Below, one piece after another: positions 58,696-64,000 of a stretch of DNA of 64,000 nt. Numbering within the stretch: the stretch's first letter is position 1; every line of letters begins with the position of its first letter. Source of the stretch: Chrysopilus asiliformis (lineage: Eukaryota; Arthropoda; Insecta; Diptera; Rhagionidae); assembly GCA_964034945.1 (NCBI GenBank), contig OZ035960.1, positions 17,160,903-17,224,902 of the forward strand, in the 5' to 3' direction. A model generated the notes under the pieces. It saw only the letters and a program-made list of their open reading frames with translations, was not told where the DNA came from and made no database searches. The position numbers were made by a program, and so were the translations under genes.

Positions 58696-59988
58696 ACACA
58701 TGGATCAATAAGTCCCGAGACTAACCCAGAGATGACGCTCGTAGTAAACCAGTAACCACGTCTTTCTAGAGTACTAACCTTTGCTTGAAACGTGTCAAAA
58801 TTTTAAGTCGATCGGACCAGAAACAGCTGAGTTATCGAGGTTGGAGTAAAGTCGTTTTGTAGTTTGTTTAAAAAATGGAAAAAACCGAGTTTCGTGTTCT
58901 GATAAAACATTGTTTTTTAATGGGTAAAAACACCGTGCAAGCGAAACAATGGATTGAAAAATGTTACCCGGACTCTTGTCCATCAAAAGCAACGATTTGT
59001 CGGTGGTTTGCCGAGTTTAAACGTGGTCGTACCGACACAAATGACGCGGAACGCTCGGGAAGACCTGTGGAAGCCGTTACACCGGAAAATGTGAGTGAAG
59101 TGACAAAAATTATAATGAAAGATCGTAAAGTGAAGCTCCGTGAGATTGCTGAGATAACACAGATATCATATGGAAGTGCATTTACTATCCTTCATGAAAA
59201 ATTGAGCATGAAAAAGGTTTTTTCCAAGTGGGTGCCGCGATTGCTTTCGATGGAACAAAAACAGCAACGAGTCGATGATTCAGAAAGCTGTTTATCGCTA
59301 TTTACTCGCAATAAAAAAGATTTCTTGCGTCGTTACGTGTCCATGGACGAAACATGGATACATCACTACACTCCAGAGTCGAAGCGGCAGTCATCTGAGT
59401 GGCGCACAGCTGGCGAAAGCCGTCCGAAGCGTCCGAAAACGCAGCAGTCAGCTGGCAAAGTCATGGCGTCAGTTTTTTGGGATACGCATGGCGTGATTTT
59501 CATTGACTACCTCGAAAAAGGTAAATCGATCAACAGTGATTATTATATTGACTTGCTGGTGCGTTTGAAGGAGGAAATCGCAAAAAAACGACCGCACATG
59601 CAGAGAAAAAAAATCCTTTTTCACCAAGACAATGCACCCTGCCACAAGTCGATGAAAACAATGGCAAAATTGAACGAATTGGGCTTTCATCTGCTTCCCC
59701 ACCCCCCATACTCGCCAGATTTAGCCCCCAGTGACTACTGGCTCTTTGCTGATCTTAAAAAAATGCTCCAGGGAAAAAGATTTGGCTCAAATGAGGAGGT
59801 CATCGCTGAAACTGAAGCTTATTTTGAAGCGAAAGATAATTTTTTTTATAAACATGGTATTGAAAAATTGGAAAAGCGTTGGAACGATTGTATCACCCTA
59901 AAAGGTGATTATATTGATGAATAAAAAAAAATTTGGCAAAAAAAATGTTGTTTTCATTGTTAGTCTCGGGACTTATTGATCCATGTGT
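58696..59988 (+). mobile_element. Complete mariner element, 1293 bp
   Basis: Both ends carry a perfect 30-bp terminal inverted repeat starting ACACATGGATCAATAAGTCC. The element is flanked by TA at 58694-58695 and 59989-59990, the standard mariner target duplication. It encloses one uninterrupted transposase gene (58875-59924). Everything needed in cis and in trans is present, so this is a candidate autonomous source copy. Confidence 0.95.
58875..59924 (+). CDS. Mariner transposase, full length (irritans-type, DD34D)
   Basis: A 349-residue transposase that would act in the nucleus, binding the element's terminal repeats and performing cut-and-paste transposition into TA sites. The N-terminal ~110 residues are the helix-turn-helix DNA-binding region, with GRP at 62-64. 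The WVPRLL form of the mariner WVPHEL signature is at 119-124 and YSPDLAP is at 279-285. The three catalytic aspartates are D158 (MDETW), D252 (HQDNAP) and D287 (APSD), with exactly 34 residues between the last two, so DD34D is intact. The start was chosen because the protein begins MEKTEFRVLI, like Himar-type irritans mariners, 180 bp inside the left terminal repeat. No stop or frameshift is seen and the length matches the family. Activity is inferred, not shown. A deleted copy in the same window differs by only a few residues, which suggests recent spread. Confidence 0.95.
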   Translation: MEKTEFRVLIKHCFLMGKNTVQAKQWIEKCYPDSCPSKATICRWFAEFKRGRTDTNDAERSGRPVEAVTPENVSEVTKIIMKDRKVKLREIAEITQISYGSAFTILHEKLSMKKVFSKWVPRLLSMEQKQQRVDDSESCLSLFTRNKKDFLRRYVSMDETWIHHYTPESKRQSSEWRTAGESRPKRPKTQQSAGKVMASVFWDTHGVIFIDYLEKGKSINSDYYIDLLVRLKEEIAKKRPHMQRKKILFHQDNAPCHKSMKTMAKLNELGFHLLPHPPYSPDLAPSDYWLFADLKKMLQGKRFGSNEEVIAETEAYFEAKDNFFYKHGIEKLEKRWNDCITLKGDYIDE

Positions 59989-59990
59989 TA

Positions 59991-61427
59991 GGTATACTTC
60001 CAAAAATGAAAATGTGTGAGTTATGTATTCTTTTATTTCGTGGAAAGTTTAATTAAAAAGTTGTTTAATATAATTTTTCCTTGATTGTTTCTGAGATTTT
60101 TACCATCTCCTTTATATACGAATAATATAAAAGATAATAATACAGCGAATAATGGAATTTCTTGTAAACCCAAATGTACCACAAACCTCTATATTCGGGA
60201 TATTCTCATTCATTTAGTCGTTTGCCAGCTAATACTCGTTTACTACGATTCGGTGAAAAAGTTTTAATTTTCCCAAGAAGACCCATTGAGGTAATTTTCT
60301 CAAGATTAAATGGAAATTGTATCTTAATCCTCAAGTACACCCACAGAAAACCCCAATAATTTTCATTACATTTATTATCCAATAATCAAACCAGATGAAA
60401 ATTTTCAGCTGTCCTGTGCGAATTCTATGCCCAAGTGCTCTTAGATCAACAAAAAAAAAAGTACCAACACAAAAAAAATACCCCAAGAAATAACCTTTTT
60501 CTTTTCTATTTGCAGATCTCTCTTGGATGAATAAATCGAATCAAAAGTCTTTTTCTTCATAATGGGCGGCACAAGAATGTTCACCCAAGGACCCGCTTCA
60601 GGGTAAAACTGGCACAGGTTCAGCATATTCAGCCATTCAGTCAAGCAGCATCTAGCAACCATTCAGCCAACCAAGTGTAGCATAAAAAGCGAGAAACAGC
60701 CGTAGTACCAATCAATCGATAATAACATTTCCCATTGTGCAGTGAAAAAACCGGGTAAGAAATGATTTTTTTAAAAATACATAGTAACAAGGGTATATGT
60801 ATATAATATATGTATGTAGATATAAAACTCATGTGTATCCTGACCTATGCTGCCATTCAAAACATTACTGACAAAAGAATAAAACCGTCAAGAAAATATT
60901 TTTGACAGTTCGGGGTTGGGTTAACCATTTCTAACTTTTTTTTTGTAAACACTAGAAAACTTGGGTTACTATAAATTTATTTAACTAGACCAAAATCGGG
61001 TTCAGGTTCACAAAAAATTGGGAAAAAATGAGCAAAAGGATACTGATATATTTGATGGGAAACTTTAGATAAATGAAGTGTATTAGAGTTTTTTGAAAGC
61101 ACTTTAAAACGAGATTTTTTTTTCTTACTTACCTACAACAATTTTGATGGCTACTTGAAAATAAAAATTATTAAATATTTTCAATTTTTTTAGGTCATTC
61201 GAAATTTTACTAAATAAAAAACTCAAGAAATTTGCGTTAAAATAAAAAAAATTTTTAATAAAATAAAAGACTAAATAAAAGATTTTTTTGTTCGCTGTAG
61301 ACGCTTTTACAGTGAAATCTGTATTTTTGCCGAGAAATATTACCCGAGCACTCCTTAGTGGATTTGAGCATGTTTACAAAAATGTCTTTCTGTCTGTCAG
61401 TATGTGCACAAGATTTCTCAAAAACTA
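59991..61427. other. A+T-rich stretch, no gene seen
   Basis: Short overlapping frames only. Confidence 0.5.
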
Positions 61428-61435
61428 CTACAGCT

Positions 61436-61872
61436 CAGCGATGTCCCCCTACTAAAATTGTACTAAATCTACTACTATTTTCGCCTTCAAAATACTAAAT
61501 CTACTACTATTTTCGCCTTCAAAAGCCTTGGTGCGTAGTAAATCAAATTTACTACTATTTTTTGTAAAATACATGAATCAACCAAAAAATGGTATTATAC
61601 ATGTTAAATGTAAAAAGCTTCTAACAAAATTAAATATGAGGCACCCAATACAAAAAAAGTTTTTAAATGTCATTTTCTGAACTACAGCAAGTTTTTTGTT
61701 GATAGAATTTTGGTATTATGAATGATAAAGCTATTTAGGTTTAGTTATATAAGTTGGTACATCGGCATAGGTAGAAAAGGTTTTTTTTGAAAATCTGCTA
61801 CTATTAGTATCAATCTACTACTATTTTTGGTCCAATCTACTTCCCTCCTAAGGCAAATTGGGGCCATCCCTG
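61436..61872. mobile_element. Second hAT-type MITE, 437 bp, exact 8-bp TSD
   Basis: The ends are CAGCGATGTCCCC and, read inward, CAGGGATGGCCCC. The exact 8-bp duplication CTACAGCT lies at 61428-61435 and 61873-61880. The interior repeats the motif ATCTACTACTATTTT several times, and a segment of about 32 bp containing it is duplicated head to tail near 61468-61525. No coding potential. Confidence 0.88.
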
Positions 61873-62141
61873 CTACAGCTAGTGCCATGACATTTTATAG
61901 TGATGTTTGCTCCAGTGAAAATCCGTTAAGTGGAAGTAACCAAAATGGCGGCTTCTTAAAAATTGTGATTTGGTTTTTCGCAATTTACTCCGAAACTACA
62001 CGTTTTTCAGTAATTTTATTTATGAGAGAAGTTGGAGGCAATACAATTTCTTAGACTTTTGTCTTATACGAAAACTCTGTATCTTAAACCGCTATCGAGA
62101 TATACCGTTATTTAAAAAAAAAACAGTTTTTTGCGACTAAC

Positions 62142-62225
62142 GGCGGCTGTCAGACCTCATACATGATTCACGTCATATACATATATATATATGAAGTCAA
62201 TGGTGTATGAGATCTGACAGCCGCC
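62142..62225. repeat. 84-bp imperfect palindrome
   Basis: GGCGGCTGTCAGACCTCATACA pairs with TGTATGAGATCTGACAGCCGCC with one mismatch, and pairing continues imperfectly to a central ATATATATAT. It is followed at 62226-62290 by a run of (T9-12 G) units. Confidence 0.88.
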
Positions 62226-62290
62226 ATTTTTTTTGTTTTTTTTTTTGTTTTTTTTTTTGTTTTTTTTTTGTTTTTTTTTTGTTTTTTTTT
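62226..62290 (+). repeat. (T9-12 G)n low-complexity tract
   Basis: About six T runs of 8-12 bases separated by single G. It directly abuts the palindrome. Confidence 0.9.
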
Positions 62291-62499
62291 AAAATATATC
62301 CACACATTGTAGACGGACTTTAATAAGTGTAATAAATTTCAAGTTGGAAATGGGTGAAAAAATAAGGTTGCAGCTGGTCAAATTATATATTCTAAGTTTT
62401 GAATCTATCTAATAAATAACAGTGAATACAAGCTTGTAGAAAGTGGTCCATTTTACTACCGAAAAAGTTTTGGTTTATGAACAGTATTCCGGTTTTTCT

Positions 62500-62990
62500 C
62501 GACATCTAAACAAGCTTTCTTTTTCTTTACAAGTTGTATCTCCAATTTGGGGGTTAATCGACACGTTAGTAAATTTTTAGAAATTTTTTACAGTTGCGTT
62601 TCTCGTAAATAGCAAGGCTTGAACGGGCCAAATCGGACTACTCCTTTCCTCCTTCCCATACGAATAAAACAGTTTTTTGTTTTAAATTTCTTAAAATATG
62701 ATTTGCTTTACATCAAAATCCAATCGAATCACTCGTTCCCGCCCACCGCCCATACACACGAAACTATTTTTTTGAAATCTTTTCGAAAACGTTTAGTCAC
62801 ATCGAAAAATTTATAAGACAAAATAAGTTTTTATATAACTCTTCCATACATTTCGGACTCTTCCTAATCCCCTTCACAAAAATATTTTTTTTGCTATAAA
62901 AATTTTGTCTGTCCTCTTGTCGGACTCTTCCTAATCACCTTCACAAAAATATTTTTTTTTCATAAAAATTTCGCATCTTGTCCATAATTT
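62500..62990 (+). repeat. Older relative of the (GTCY)n family
   Basis: GTTGCGTTTCTCGTAAATAG, GCCAAATCGGACTACTCC, TTTTCGAAAACG and a duplicated CGGACTCTTCCTAATC (about 62852 and 62921) follow the order of the copy at 150-735. Confidence 0.6.
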
Positions 62991-63901
62991 AGAGGTTGTT
63001 AGGACGCAGTTTAAACTTTATTTTTGTTTTGCGAAATCAGTGAAAAATTGTGCTTTTGCTCTGAGTAATCTAAAGGATAACAGTTCTATCAAAGTGTATA
63101 CAAATTTCAATTTGTATCATGTTACAAATTGGTGATATGTTAAATTATTTGAGGTACACCATTATGTTGACGAGGGTATACTCATAGAAGCAGTTTCATT
63201 TGTACTATATATATCGTTTTATTAATATGGGATCACCTGAATTGAGAAGTTTGTTTATAAATATAGAGCTTTCTATGTGTTGATATGAGCAACTGCCATA
63301 AACAATTTAGATGTGAATTTCTATGTTATCCCTCAGTGGATTATAAATTCCGTCGATAAATTGACTTCCTCGAATAAGATTTTCAGATATCAGAAATATA
63401 CATGGTAGCAACTTGGTGAAATTTTCATGGAATTTCCACAAATATCTGTCGGATTTTGCGTAATATAGATTGAATGGGGGGCGTAAAAGAGATGATACTT
63501 TCCATTTATACTATTGAAAACTTTTTCAAAGTTACAAATGTTTTACCTTTTATAGACGAGGGTTTTTTTTTCTTTATTTCAGAGACAAATGCATTTTGTA
63601 TAACCAACATTTTTCGTTTGAAAAAGAAAATGAATAAAATTAAACCACAGAAATAGATGAAAAATGTGGTTTTCTATCTAAAGCAGAAAACTTCTGGTTG
63701 GATGATCTTAAATTTCTAAATCACATATAATATACCTGTACCAAAAAATCTTTTCCTCTCTCCGTAGCTTAAATAGGTTACTAAAAAGCAGGATATCAAT
63801 TCCTAAACGTCACATCAGTTCAGATACTGCGGAGGAAACGGTGAACATAAACGAACGTTTTATTGGCGAATCAAAAATTTTTTTTTTGGCTCAACTTCAA
63901 C
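62991..63901. other. A+T-rich stretch, no gene seen
   Basis: One 60-residue frame (63474-63656) with no support, then the start of the third mariner. Confidence 0.5.
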
Positions 63902-63903
63902 TA

Positions 63904-64000
63904 ACACATGGATCAATAAGTCCCGAGACTAACCCAGAGATGACGCTCGTAGTAAACCAGTAACCACGTCTTTCTAGAGTACTAACCTTTGCTTGAAACG
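63904..64000 (+). mobile_element. Third mariner copy, left end, cut by the window edge
   Basis: The last 97 bases match the first 97 bases of the 58696 element without a difference that I can see. They begin with the same terminal repeat right after a TA (63902-63903). The copy runs off the window, so its length and coding state are unknown. Confidence 0.93.

Noticed and set aside
1..64000. tRNA or rRNA genes
   Set aside because: I looked for B-box-like GGTTCGANTCC and conserved rRNA stretches and saw none that could be folded into a tRNA. The one GAATCGAATCCCCG-like match (57889) lies within the mariner pseudogene.

Overview
This window reads as nuclear DNA of an insect, most likely a fly (Diptera). 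It is strongly A+T-rich by eye. I find no confidently coding host exon, rRNA or tRNA, and no operon-like packing. What can be identified is a dense, layered record of transposable elements. The fly suggestion rests on irritans-type mariner copies and on many repeats that carry (GTCY)n microsatellites, like the dipteran mini-me/DINE-1 elements. It remains an inference.

The only intact protein-coding gene I can defend is a full-length mariner transposase (58875-59924). It lies in a complete 1293-bp element (58696-59988) with perfect 30-bp terminal inverted repeats (TIRs), TA target-site duplications (TSDs) and all three DD34D aspartates. An internally deleted sister copy lies at 42642-43546 and the first 97 bp of a third copy lie at the right edge (63904-64000). 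A different, dead mariner occupies 56834-58093; it has a homopolymer frameshift, a small in-frame deletion and a third catalytic Asp changed to His. A 3' remnant of a probable Penelope-like retroelement, with a hammerhead-like motif, lies near 8.0-8.8 kb.

The rest is non-autonomous DNA. There are six copies of a Helentron/DINE-1-like repeat with (GTCY)n tracts (11.8, 14.7, 24.8, 45.6, 49.1 and 52.6 kb), plus older relatives. A ~500-bp MITE family has three copies (8.9, 16.8, 21.5 kb). Several elements have 3-bp TTA/TAA duplications, as in PIF/Harbinger; one of them (48461-48940) still encodes part of a MADF domain and another (32906-33283) a THAP-like start. Two hAT-type MITEs have exact 8-bp duplications (20987-21446 and 61436-61872), and an older hAT-like pair lies at 35.3 and 54.8 kb. 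A piggyBac-like TTAA element (14435-15182) has a Helentron-like copy nested inside it. A family built on a ~122-bp unit recurs at five places, and there are two short minisatellites.

The layout fits an intergenic or deep intronic region with recent mariner activity laid over older MITE and rolling-circle debris. Stretches between the named repeats are A+T-rich and hold no gene I can support. All boundaries were read by eye from terminal repeats and target duplications; no alignment or database search was run.
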